The notes under the pieces: generated by a model
What the model saw: only the letters and a program-made list of their open reading frames with translations
Database searches by the model: none
What the model was told of the DNA's origin: nothing
Assembly (NCBI GenBank): GCA_910589595.1
Contig: CAJUTM010000019.1
Span: 1-63,120, forward strand
Direction of reading: 5' to 3'
DNA from: an uncultured Eubacterium sp.
Lineage (GTDB): Bacteria; Bacillota; Clostridia; Lachnospirales; Lachnospiraceae
Length of the DNA: 63,120 bases
Program-made: the position numbers and the translations under genes
In this document: positions 42,453-50,541 of the stretch, one piece after another
How positions within the stretch are numbered: position 1 is the first letter of the stretch
Layout of the letters: each line of letters opens with the position of its first letter

Positions 42453-44831
42453 TTAGTTTGTGTGCCACTCCCAGTCGCGGATTTCCGGTAAATCCTGACC
42501 GTACTCGGCAATATACTGCTTATGTTCTACAAGCTTATCATTCATCTGCTGGATGAGATAAGAACCTTTGTTGCCAAGCTGTGGTAAATGCATAATGGCA
42601 TCTTTTACTAAATTGAAGCGGTCAATCTGATTCTGCACACGCATATCGAACGGCGTGGTAATCGTACCTTCTTCCAGATAACCATGAACGGAAACATTCT
42701 TGTTCGCACGCTCGTATGTCAACTCATGAATCAGCGTCGGATAGCCGTGGAACGCAAAGACTACCGGCGTATCTTTCGTAAACAGGGCGTCGTACTCGCG
42801 GTCGGAAAGACCGTGCGGATGTTTGCTGTCTGATTCCAGTTTAAACAAATCAACGACATTGATAACGCGAATCTTCAAATCCGGCATCGCATCGCGCAGA
42901 ATAGTGACAGCGGCGAGCGTCTCCAGTGTCGGCGTATCGCCACAGCAGGCCATAACCAAATCCGGCTCTTCGTTCTGGTCGTTGGAAGCCCACTCCCATA
43001 CGCTAATTCCCTGCGTACAATGTTTTACCGCCTGCTCCATCGTCAGCCACTGCTTGCTCGGATGTTTCGAGGCAACAATGGCATTGACATAATTTTTACT
43101 CTTCACACAGTGGTCAAAGCAGGATAACAGACAGTTGGCGTCCGGCGGCAGATACATGCGTACCACATCAGCCTTTTTATTTGCCAGATGGTCAAGGAAT
43201 CCAGGGTCCTGATGTGTAAATCCGTTGTGGTCCTGCTGCCATACATTTGAAGTCAGAATGAAGTTCAGTGACGCAATCGGCTGTCTCCATGAGAGCTGGT
43301 TAGTAACCTTCAACCATTTTGCATGCTGTGCCGCCATCGAATCGACAACGCGGATAAACGCTTCATAAGAAGCGAAGAAACCGTGGCGTCCGGTCAGAAG
43401 ATAAGCCTCCAGCCAAGCCTCGCACATATGCTCTGACAGCATACCGTCCATGATTCGTCCGTCCTGCGCCAGACAATCGTCAGTGTCGTACATCTCGGCA
43501 TTCCATGCGCGGTTTTCAGCGTCAAACGCATAATACAGACGATTTGACATAGACTCATCCGGCCCGAAAATACGGAAGTTTTTATTTTCTTTATTTAACT
43601 TAAAGATATCGCGGACATAAGCGCCAAGCTCAATCATATCCTGCGCCTGTGTCTTGCCCGGAATGACTTCTTTCAATCCATACTCACGGAAGTCCGGAAG
43701 ACGAAGGTCTTTCAGCAACAGACCGCCGTTGGCGTGCGGATTCGCTCCCATGCGGGCGTCCCCTTTCGGCGCCATGGCAACAATCTCTTCTTTTACACTG
43801 CCGTCTTCGTTGAACAATTCCTCCGGCTTATAGCTGAGCAGCCATTCTCTCAATAAATCTAAATGCTCCGGTTTTTCCATGGACATCGGCACCTGATGTG
43901 CGCGGAACGAATCTTCAATCTGAAGTCCGTCAACAACTTTCGGCCCCGTCCATCCCTTTGGTGTGCGCAGAACAATCATCGGCCACTTAGGTCTTGTGGC
44001 GTCGTTATTGTCACGGGCATTTTTCTGAATTTCTTTTATTTTCTCTATGCAGGCATCCATCGTCTCCGCCATCAGTTTGTGCATCGTCATCGGGTCGCTT
44101 CCCTCGACAAAGTGAGGCTCCCAGCCACAGCCCTTGAAGTAATTCTCAACTTCCTCGTGGGAAAGACGGGCAAATACAGTCGGATTGCTGATTTTGTAGC
44201 CATTCAAATGAAGAATTGGCAGAACGGCTCCATCGTTAATCGGATTTAAGAATTTATTGGACTGCCATGAAGTAGCAAGCGGGCCGGTCTCAGCCTCTCC
44301 GTCACCGACAACCGGAACCGCAATCAAATCCGGATTGTCAAATACCGCTCCAAATGCATGGGCTACGGAATAACCGAGCTCGCCTCCCTCGTTAATAGAC
44401 CCCGGAGTCTCCGGCGCACAGTGGCTCGGTACTCCGCTCGGGAAAGAAAACTGCTTGAACATTTTTTTCATTCCCTCGACATCCTGAGAGATATTCGGAT
44501 AAACTTCGCTGTATGTACCGTCTATGTAAGTATTGGCAATTTGGAAGTTGCCGCCATGTCCGGGACCGGAAATATAAATCATATCTAAATCATAACGTTT
44601 GATTACACGGTTGCAGTGTGTCCACACAAAATTCTGCCCCGGAACGGTTCCCCAGTGGCCTACAATCTTTTTCTTTACATGTTCCATTGTCAGTTCTTCA
44701 CGGAGCAATGGATTATCTAACAGGTACAACTGCCCTGCAGACAAATAATTTGCAGCGCGCCAGTAGGCATTCATTTTCTCTAACATCTCGTTACACAACG
44801 GCTGCTTTTCCAGACAAGACATTTCGCTCAT
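42453..44831 (-). CDS. xfp: Xylulose-5-P/fructose-6-P phosphoketolase
   Basis: A 792-residue thiamine diphosphate enzyme, the family's usual length. It splits xylulose-5-P (and often fructose-6-P) with phosphate to acetyl-P plus glyceraldehyde-3-P or erythrose-4-P. Signatures are GHWGTVPGQNFVWTH, the ThDP motif VGDGEAETGPLATSWQSNKF and QDHNGFTHQDPGFLDH. The ATG at 44831 has GGAGG six bases upstream; the frame continues further upstream but through the leader. It gives the cell a bypass for pentose fermentation. Its long structured leader with a cre-like site suggests sugar-responsive control. Confidence 0.95.
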   Translation of the reverse strand: MSEMSCLEKQPLCNEMLEKMNAYWRAANYLSAGQLYLLDNPLLREELTMEHVKKKIVGHWGTVPGQNFVWTHCNRVIKRYDLDMIYISGPGHGGNFQIANTYIDGTYSEVYPNISQDVEGMKKMFKQFSFPSGVPSHCAPETPGSINEGGELGYSVAHAFGAVFDNPDLIAVPVVGDGEAETGPLATSWQSNKFLNPINDGAVLPILHLNGYKISNPTVFARLSHEEVENYFKGCGWEPHFVEGSDPMTMHKLMAETMDACIEKIKEIQKNARDNNDATRPKWPMIVLRTPKGWTGPKVVDGLQIEDSFRAHQVPMSMEKPEHLDLLREWLLSYKPEELFNEDGSVKEEIVAMAPKGDARMGANPHANGGLLLKDLRLPDFREYGLKEVIPGKTQAQDMIELGAYVRDIFKLNKENKNFRIFGPDESMSNRLYYAFDAENRAWNAEMYDTDDCLAQDGRIMDGMLSEHMCEAWLEAYLLTGRHGFFASYEAFIRVVDSMAAQHAKWLKVTNQLSWRQPIASLNFILTSNVWQQDHNGFTHQDPGFLDHLANKKADVVRMYLPPDANCLLSCFDHCVKSKNYVNAIVASKHPSKQWLTMEQAVKHCTQGISVWEWASNDQNEEPDLVMACCGDTPTLETLAAVTILRDAMPDLKIRVINVVDLFKLESDSKHPHGLSDREYDALFTKDTPVVFAFHGYPTLIHELTYERANKNVSVHGYLEEGTITTPFDMRVQNQIDRFNLVKDAIMHLPQLGNKGSYLIQQMNDKLVEHKQYIAEYGQDLPEIRDWEWHTN

Positions 44832-44837
44832 AATAAT

Positions 44838-44862
44838 CCTCCATTCCGAAGCGCAGCGGAGG
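44838..44862 (-). promoter_or_regulatory. Shine-Dalgarno-sequestering hairpin of xfp
   Basis: On the mRNA CCUCC (44862-44858) can pair with the Shine-Dalgarno GGAGG (44842-44838). The 15-nt loop contains GCGCUUCGG, which is perfectly complementary over 9 nt to the loop of the hairpin at 44911-44937. The hairpin sequence recurs before the LRR gene at 54331-54355. Confidence 0.55.
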
Positions 44863-44864
44863 AA

Positions 44865-44903
44865 GTACGAGCAAAAAGCAGCGAAGCTGTTTTTGCTCTG
44901 TAC
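44865..44903 (-). other. Leader hairpin 1 of xfp
   Basis: GAGCAAAAA and TTTTTGCTC pair over 9 bp, capped by CAGC-GAA-GCTG with a single bulge; GTAC arms extend it outside. It is the hairpin nearest to the Shine-Dalgarno hairpin. Confidence 0.6.
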
Positions 44904-44910
44904 ATCAATA

Positions 44911-44937
44911 CTATTTGTGGCGCTTCGGCACAAATAG
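44911..44937 (-). other. Leader hairpin 2 of xfp
   Basis: CTATTTGTG and CACAAATAG form a perfect 9-bp stem whose 9-nt loop (CCGAAGCGC on the mRNA) is the exact complement of the loop of the Shine-Dalgarno hairpin. A kissing-loop contact is possible. Confidence 0.6.
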
Positions 44938-44939
44938 TG

Positions 44940-44975
44940 GTGTGAAAAATAAGCTATTGAGCTTATTTTTCACAC
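44940..44975 (-). other. Leader hairpin 3 of xfp
   Basis: GTGTGAAAAATAAGC and GCTTATTTTTCACAC form a perfect 15-bp stem with a 6-nt loop. It lies closest to the promoter. On the minus strand it contains a run of T but no strong GC clamp. Confidence 0.65.
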
Positions 44976-44997
44976 TAATCCTCATTTCTGCGTATTT

Positions 44998-45011
44998 TAA
45001 AAACGCTTACA
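44998..45011 (-). promoter_or_regulatory. cre-like site in the xfp leader
   Basis: TGTAAGCGTTTTTA matches the CcpA consensus TGWAARCGYTWNCW at 13 of 14 positions. It lies about 15-30 bases downstream of the expected transcription start, where CcpA would block elongation. Confidence 0.55.
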
Positions 45012-45033
45012 TTTTTTTATTTATACGCTATTC

Positions 45034-45062
45034 ATTATATAGTCAGAACCTGTATACTTCAA
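45034..45062 (-). promoter_or_regulatory. Promoter of xfp
   Basis: On the minus strand TTGAAG and TATAAT are exactly 17 bp apart. The start would give a leader of about 195 nt containing the cre-like site and all the hairpins. Confidence 0.7.
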
Positions 45063-45102
45063 CTGTTTTTTACTAATTTTTCAAAAATATGAAATCATTT
45101 CC

Positions 45103-46089
45103 TCACGGTGTCGTTGTCTGCCTGTCTTCCAGATAAGGCAGACGCCGCAAACTTCCTTTGGCAAAATCACCGTCCGCCGTTTTCAGCGGATATGTCATCC
45201 CGTCGACATAATACCACGGGTCGTTTTCACTTGCCGGATTTTTCATCAGATAAAACTGCTGCGCCGGCTTTCCTCCTTTGGCAAGCAAAAATGCTTTCTG
45301 CCCCTGCGTATTTTCACACACGTCGACAACCATTGCCACTTCCGGCGAAGTACCATCCTGCAAAAAAATGTCTCCAATCTGAATGTCCTGTTTCTTCACC
45401 TTTTTGCTCTCTTTCTTCATCGACGCCGCCGATGTGTACATCAAAACCGTATGGAGATATTTTTTAAAATTTTCTTCTGAGTCATCTTTACTGCCGCCAT
45501 TGACCCACATGGAGCCGGCCGCACCGCTGCGGATGCGATAACCCTCTTTCCATTTAGAAAAGTCTGCCTGAAATCCGTTTATCAGTTGAAATGAAATTTT
45601 GTCATAGTCGCCCTGCGCCCAGAAGTATTCCGCATACATCCTGATTACGGCTCCGGCCGAGCGCTGTAAATCTTCTTTTTCCAGCGGCAGCTTAAACACA
45701 GCCTGCACAATATTTTTATCTTTATCTTTCTTCTTTCGCCCATCCCAATACTTTACTACTCCTGTAGACTTCTTTACTTTATAGTTTCTCACAAATTCGC
45801 CGAAACCATCTTTTTCTGTCTCTATTCTCTTATATCCGGCCGGCGGATTGATTCGGGTTTTTAACGTCACCCCCGTCTCGTCCACAACCGGAAGTTCTTT
45901 TTGAGGCTTCTCTTTCTTCTTTTTATCCGTCTCTTTGAGTCCTCCTCCGGATACACTCTGGGGATTTTTCGCCTCGGGTGTATTCCATATCATCGGCGCC
46001 CACAACGGACTTGCTAACAGTAAAATTACCAACCCCAGCACACCGGATATAATAATTGCTTCTTTCTCTCTCATAGGTCTTCTCGCCAT
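45103..46089 (-). CDS. Membrane-anchored DUF4846-like protein
   Basis: A 328-residue protein with an N-terminal transmembrane helix (about residues 10-30), a Lys-rich linker and a long extracellular domain. The order of features resembles the DUF4846 family (INPPAGYKRIE, GFGEFVRNYKVKK, VIRMYAEYFWAQGDYDKISFQLINGF, GDIFLQDGTSPEVAMVVDVCENTQGQKAFLLAKGG). The role is unknown; the family assignment is from memory. A GGAGGTAA site precedes the ATG, and a second cre-like sequence (about 46098-46111) lies just upstream. Confidence 0.75.
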   Translation of the reverse strand: MARRPMREKEAIIISGVLGLVILLLASPLWAPMIWNTPEAKNPQSVSGGGLKETDKKKKEKPQKELPVVDETGVTLKTRINPPAGYKRIETEKDGFGEFVRNYKVKKSTGVVKYWDGRKKKDKDKNIVQAVFKLPLEKEDLQRSAGAVIRMYAEYFWAQGDYDKISFQLINGFQADFSKWKEGYRIRSGAAGSMWVNGGSKDDSEENFKKYLHTVLMYTSAASMKKESKKVKKQDIQIGDIFLQDGTSPEVAMVVDVCENTQGQKAFLLAKGGKPAQQFYLMKNPASENDPWYYVDGMTYPLKTADGDFAKGSLRRLPYLEDRQTTTP

Positions 46090-46144
46090 ACTTTACCTCC
46101 ATCCAAAAGCGCTTACATCCGTGGCACGCTTACAAAATAAAATC

Positions 46145-46192
46145 TAAACTGACGGTGGCAAGTCATATGCGACTCGTCACCGTCAGGCTAAC
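46145..46192. repeat. Dispersed stem-loop repeat, copy 2
   Basis: CTGACGGTG and CACCGTCAG form the outer stem and AGTC/GACT an inner one. Its reverse complement aligns with 16608-16660 (TTAGCCTGACGG..., ...ACTTG..ACCGTCAG). The outer pairing is kept while several bases differ. Confidence 0.6.
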
Positions 46193-46232
46193 CAATGTTA
46201 CTTATCAGACAAAACAGCAGAATGCGAACCAT

Positions 46233-46988
46233 CTATCCTCGAAAATCAAAGCTTTGTCCGACTTTTTTCTCTTCTTCCGTCTGTACCATATCACTTCGCT
46301 GCATAAACATATAGTCGCTTACTTTGCGCAGCAGTTCTTCCATCGAATCGGCCGAAAATGTTATCGTATCTTCGTCTTCCACATCGTCCGCTCTGTTCTT
46401 ATCTCTCCTTGACGCCAGCGCTTCCTCTGCTTTTTCTTTCTTTTCCGCCCTCTTATCTGCTTTCCGCTGTGCCGCCTTTCTGGCAGCGCGCTTCTCCATA
46501 TTGGTCTTCTGCGCTTCACGGCCTTTTTCCAGTGTGGCAAATAACGTAGCCGTTCCATTATCATTTACCTGTATGCCAAACGATTTTACTTTCGCTCCGG
46601 TCTTTTGCAGCGTTTGTTTCATCTGGGATATCTTATTTCTGGCATTGCTCAAAATGCCCTCATACTGCTTGCGATAAGATTCGTCCTCAGCCATGCGCTC
46701 AATCTTTTCTTCATCAATTAATACAACCGTACGATTTGGCTTTCCGTATTTACCCGCCTGCGCTTTGGCAACCTCTTTCATATCCGAGCTGACAAGAATA
46801 AAATCCATATCGCCATATTTTTTCTTCAACTCTTCATAATACTTCTGCGCTTTCTCACTCAACTGCGGCTTTCCAATCGTCTGCCCGTATACGCGGGTTT
46901 TCTTCTCCGTCCGCTGTTCGGCCTTCTGCGCTTCATAAGCCGCTGTGGAAGCTGCGCACTGTCCTGTTACATTAGATGCTGTACTCAT
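46233..46988 (-). CDS. Conserved Lachnospiraceae-type protein (resembles DUF6033)
   Basis: A 251-residue soluble protein. Its first half has a compact conserved region (LSEKAQKYYEELKKKYGDMDFILVSSDMKEVAKAQAGKYGKPNRTVVLIDEEKIERMA). The second half is a highly charged Arg/Lys/Glu coiled coil (EKRAARKAAQRKADKRAEKKEKAEE) and an acidic tail. I believe this is the DUF6033 family but cannot confirm it; the function is unknown. The ATG at 46988 is best spaced from GGGAGGA. It diverges from the PBP operon. Confidence 0.65.
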   Translation of the reverse strand: MSTASNVTGQCAASTAAYEAQKAEQRTEKKTRVYGQTIGKPQLSEKAQKYYEELKKKYGDMDFILVSSDMKEVAKAQAGKYGKPNRTVVLIDEEKIERMAEDESYRKQYEGILSNARNKISQMKQTLQKTGAKVKSFGIQVNDNGTATLFATLEKGREAQKTNMEKRAARKAAQRKADKRAEKKEKAEEALASRRDKNRADDVEDEDTITFSADSMEELLRKVSDYMFMQRSDMVQTEEEKKVGQSFDFRG

Positions 46989-47098
46989 ACTCATTCCTCC
47001 CTGAATAAATTTTAAAACCTGCACTGAACTCCTTTTCAATGCAGCCAATGATGGGTATCTATAAGAAATATCGACATAAGCCCGCAAAAACATTAGCA

Positions 47099-47127
47099 TT
47101 GTATTCTGTCCCTTTTTTTAGTATAAT
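47099..47127 (+). promoter_or_regulatory. Promoter of the PBP1A operon
   Basis: TTGTAT and TATAAT are 17 bp apart, about 50 bases before the first ATG. The -10 lies within an inverted repeat AGTATAAT (47120-47127) / ATTATACT (47136-47143). Confidence 0.65.
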
Positions 47128-47179
47128 AAAAAAGGATTATACTGATACAAACATATTTAAAAAATAAGAAAGGATATTT

Positions 47180-47659
47180 ATGGACAAAGATAATACAAAG
47201 CGGCGCAAACCAAAACCGCCTGCCATTTTATCACGAATTGTTATGTTTCTTTTTCTCGTTATGTTAATGCTATTCATGAATATAAATGCTCTCTGTTACT
47301 TCCTGAACCGAAGCAGCTATGAGACGGTTACTGCTACCGTAGTACAGCAGACTACCGATGAATTTCTCCTGTTGATTCCGAAAGTTGAAGTAACTTACCA
47401 ATTCCACGGACAGCAATACACGGAAAAAAAGTATTTCTTTCTGGAACCGTTGTTTGGCCTGTCCCGCGAAGAGGGAACCACGCTGACACTGCATGTCAAC
47501 ATTTATGCACCTGCCAACAGTCTGTTCGAAGTTCACTTTTTTCGCAATATATTGAATTGGCTGCTGCTTGTTTTCGAAGCTGTTTGCATTTATAACCTTA
47601 TCCGCCGGATTCGCACTTACCGGCTGGCAAAAAAGTTTGAAAGGGAGGACAACCTATGA
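47180..47659 (+). CDS. Small membrane protein, DUF3592-like
   Basis: A 159-residue protein with transmembrane helices near residues 20-40 and 122-140 and an external beta-rich part between them (ETVTATVVQQTTDEFLLLIPKVEVTYQFHGQQYTEKKYFF). The layout resembles DUF3592 proteins. Its last codons overlap the PBP start by 4 bases (ATGA), so it may help the penicillin-binding protein or share its control. Confidence 0.7.
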   Translation: MDKDNTKRRKPKPPAILSRIVMFLFLVMLMLFMNINALCYFLNRSSYETVTATVVQQTTDEFLLLIPKVEVTYQFHGQQYTEKKYFFLEPLFGLSREEGTTLTLHVNIYAPANSLFEVHFFRNILNWLLLVFEAVCIYNLIRRIRTYRLAKKFEREDNL

Positions 47660-50532
47660 GACAAAAATGGAAAGAATGGAGAGAAAAAAGCCGTGTTTTC
47701 GATATTATCTGGCGAATCATTGCGTTTCCTTTTCTTGTCATTTACTGCTTTCTCTCGTTTATTCTCCGGTTTTCAAAAATCATTCTCAACGTCCTTTTGC
47801 TGATTCTTATTGTGTGCGGCATTACCGGCGGCATTCTCTATGCGAAACTTCTGCCGATGTACGAAGACGCCAGCGCGCAGGCATATGAAAAATTATCCAA
47901 TTTGAATGAGAATAGTTTCCATATGTTTTCCAATACAGTAATTTATGATACCAACGGAAAGAAGATAGGAGAAATCGACAGCGGTTCGTATAAATATGTA
48001 AAAATAAATAAAATTTCCCATTACATACAAAACGGCTACATCGCTACCGAAGACAAAAAATTCATGCAGCACGGCGGCGTTGATTTGCAATCCATTTTCC
48101 GCGCCGGTGTTTCCCTTGTCAGCCACGACGGGGAAATCCGTCAGGGTGGAAGCACGATTACACAGCAGGTCATCAAAAATAACCTGCTCTCGCAGAAACA
48201 GACGTTTTCCCGCAAAATGACGGAAGTACTTCTGGCTCCCGCTCTGGAGCGGAAATTCAACAAAGCGGACATAATGGAGTTTTATTGCAACAGTAACTAT
48301 TATGGCAACCGCTGTTACGGCGTGGAGACGGCAAGCAGATTTTACTTCGGCTGTTCCGCCAAAGATGTAACGCTTGCCCAGGCCGCGATGTTATGCGGTA
48401 TCTCCAACAGTCCTAACAACTATAATCCCATTGCCAGCATGAAACTGGCCAAAGAAAAGCAAAAGCAGGTTTTGGAGCATATGCTGGAGCAGAATTATAT
48501 TACAGAGAAAGAATTTGACAAAGCACAGAAAGAAGAAATTACGATTGTCGGTTTGGATACAAAAGCTTCCTCCGAAAATTATATGGTCAGTTACGCTATT
48601 GACTGTGCCGCAATCCAACTTATGAAGCAAAATGATTTTCCGTTCCAATACACGTTCAAGACGCAGAAAGAGCAAAAAGCATACGACAAGAAATATTCTG
48701 CGGAATACCGCAAACGTTCGGCTGAAATCCGCGCCGGCGGCTATCAGCTATACACTTCGCTGAACCCAAAATTGCAAAAGAAATTACAAGATTCGGTTTC
48801 TAAAAATCTTGCCACTTTTACAGAGAAAGACAAGAAAACAAAGAAATACGCCTTACAAAGCGCCGCTATGTGCATTGATAACGAAACTCAATTTGTCGTT
48901 GCCGTCGTCGGCGGCCGTACGAAAAACGACCAGTATAACCGCGCCTTTTTGTCTAAGAGACAGCCTGGGTCTACCATCAAGCCGTTGTTGGATTATGCAC
49001 CCGCGATTGATAACGGTATTATTAACGGTTCCACGATTTACTGTGACGAAAAGGTATATTGGGACGATTCGAATAAGGAAAGTTACAGTCCGTCAAACAG
49101 CGGCGGCCGTTACCGCGGCAATGTCTCTGTCCGTGAGGCGCTGGCAAGAAGTATCAATACCGTGGCCTTTCAGGTGTTTAAAGATGTGGGGTCGGAAATT
49201 TCTTTAGGATATTTGGACAAGCTGCATTTTTCCTCGCTTTCCTTTGCCGATAATTCCGCTCCCGCTATATCTCTCGGTGGTTTTACCCACGGCGTGACGA
49301 TCCAAGATATGTGCCGCGGCTATGCCACATTGGAAAACAATGGCAAAGTGAGTTCCCGCACATGTCTGGTAAGTATCGTACACGAAACCGACGGCACTAT
49401 TTACGAGGCGCCGGAGCTGGAAGACAGTGAGAGCGAAGTTTTCTCGGCAGATACTTCTTTCATTATGAAAGATATTATGCAGGGAACCTTTCAGGAAGGT
49501 TACGGTACCGGACATTCCGGATATAACGACAAGCAGATTTATGCCGGCAAAACAGGTACTACAAGCAGCAATAAAGATGCATGGTTCTGCGGTTTCAGTT
49601 CTTACTATACGACTGCCGTATGGATTGGTTACGATACTCCGCGCAAAATGCCGGGTATGTATGGAAATACCTATCCGCTGCGCATCTGGTCTTCCTTTAT
49701 GAATGACGTCCATAAAAATAAAGAAAAACAAAACTTTGAAATACCGGATACGATTGAATTGCGCCGTATATCCGGCGGTAATCTCACTAATTCTTCCCGC
49801 AAGATTTCTTATTCTGACAAGAAGCGCTACTACAGTCAGCGTCCTCACGGGTATGATTACTACTCGCAGCAAAACGACGGCCGCAAATCCGCCTGGGAAA
49901 AGGAATATAAACTATCCGCGGCAAAATCAGCGGCAGATAAGGCCGTTACCGCCTTTGAAAAGTATAAAATAGACGATATCAAATCGGCCGGCGCTTTCGA
50001 AACCGAATATGACAAAGTGATGTCTGTCATCCACAAAATACCGGATGAATACGAACAGACGCCTTATACGGAACGGGCTGCCAAGAAATATAATTCCCTG
50101 ATTTCCATTGTCAAAGAGAAATGGCAGAAAGTAATCGAGGAAGAAAAAGAAGCAGAAATTGAGCGGAGGCAAAAGCAGCAGAAAGTAGACGCCGAAGATT
50201 CGGCCGAGCAGGCAAACAGTACGCTCAAGGCAAACCGCCTGAAGAAAGCGAAATGGTATATTGATACGCTCAAGAAGCGAAAATATTTGACTTCTACTAC
50301 AAAGGCGCTTATTCGGGACGGCAAAGCCGCCATCCGCAAGCTAAAAGGATATGGCGAATACAATTCCTATAAGAAAAGTTTTGACAGCGCCGTACAGCGC
50401 GCGAATACTTTACCGAAAAAGAAAAACAATCCGGCGATACCACCGGACAGCTCAGATAAACATCCTGTGAATCCGGACAAGTACACCGACCCGACAGCCA
50501 CGCCGTCCGATACACCGGCCCCGACACAATAG
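47656..50532 (+). CDS. Class A penicillin-binding protein (PBP1A type) with long C-terminal tail
   Basis: A 958-residue peptidoglycan synthase. After a cytoplasmic start and one transmembrane helix (about 35-60) comes the glycosyltransferase domain (YIATEDKKFMQHGGVDL with the catalytic Glu, then GGSTITQQVIKNN). The transpeptidase domain has SxxK in QPGSTIKP (about 437), SxN in RSINT (about 499) and KTGTT (about 631). From about residue 745 a Lys/Glu-rich helical tail of some 170 residues ends in a Pro/Thr stretch, an uncommon addition. It is co-translated with the DUF3592-like gene and converges with the PTS IIC gene 9 bp away. Confidence 0.95.
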   Translation: MRQKWKEWREKSRVFDIIWRIIAFPFLVIYCFLSFILRFSKIILNVLLLILIVCGITGGILYAKLLPMYEDASAQAYEKLSNLNENSFHMFSNTVIYDTNGKKIGEIDSGSYKYVKINKISHYIQNGYIATEDKKFMQHGGVDLQSIFRAGVSLVSHDGEIRQGGSTITQQVIKNNLLSQKQTFSRKMTEVLLAPALERKFNKADIMEFYCNSNYYGNRCYGVETASRFYFGCSAKDVTLAQAAMLCGISNSPNNYNPIASMKLAKEKQKQVLEHMLEQNYITEKEFDKAQKEEITIVGLDTKASSENYMVSYAIDCAAIQLMKQNDFPFQYTFKTQKEQKAYDKKYSAEYRKRSAEIRAGGYQLYTSLNPKLQKKLQDSVSKNLATFTEKDKKTKKYALQSAAMCIDNETQFVVAVVGGRTKNDQYNRAFLSKRQPGSTIKPLLDYAPAIDNGIINGSTIYCDEKVYWDDSNKESYSPSNSGGRYRGNVSVREALARSINTVAFQVFKDVGSEISLGYLDKLHFSSLSFADNSAPAISLGGFTHGVTIQDMCRGYATLENNGKVSSRTCLVSIVHETDGTIYEAPELEDSESEVFSADTSFIMKDIMQGTFQEGYGTGHSGYNDKQIYAGKTGTTSSNKDAWFCGFSSYYTTAVWIGYDTPRKMPGMYGNTYPLRIWSSFMNDVHKNKEKQNFEIPDTIELRRISGGNLTNSSRKISYSDKKRYYSQRPHGYDYYSQQNDGRKSAWEKEYKLSAAKSAADKAVTAFEKYKIDDIKSAGAFETEYDKVMSVIHKIPDEYEQTPYTERAAKKYNSLISIVKEKWQKVIEEEKEAEIERRQKQQKVDAEDSAEQANSTLKANRLKKAKWYIDTLKKRKYLTSTTKALIRDGKAAIRKLKGYGEYNSYKKSFDSAVQRANTLPKKKNNPAIPPDSSDKHPVNPDKYTDPTATPSDTPAPTQ

Positions 50533-50541
50533 AGACATATA

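Noticed and set aside
44869..44975. CRISPR array
   Set aside because: The repeated look comes from three different hairpins; there is no regular repeat-spacer pattern, and none was seen elsewhere.
44905..44986. Short leader peptide frame (about 24 codons) in the xfp leader
   Set aside because: It has no ribosome-binding site and simply follows the hairpin arms.
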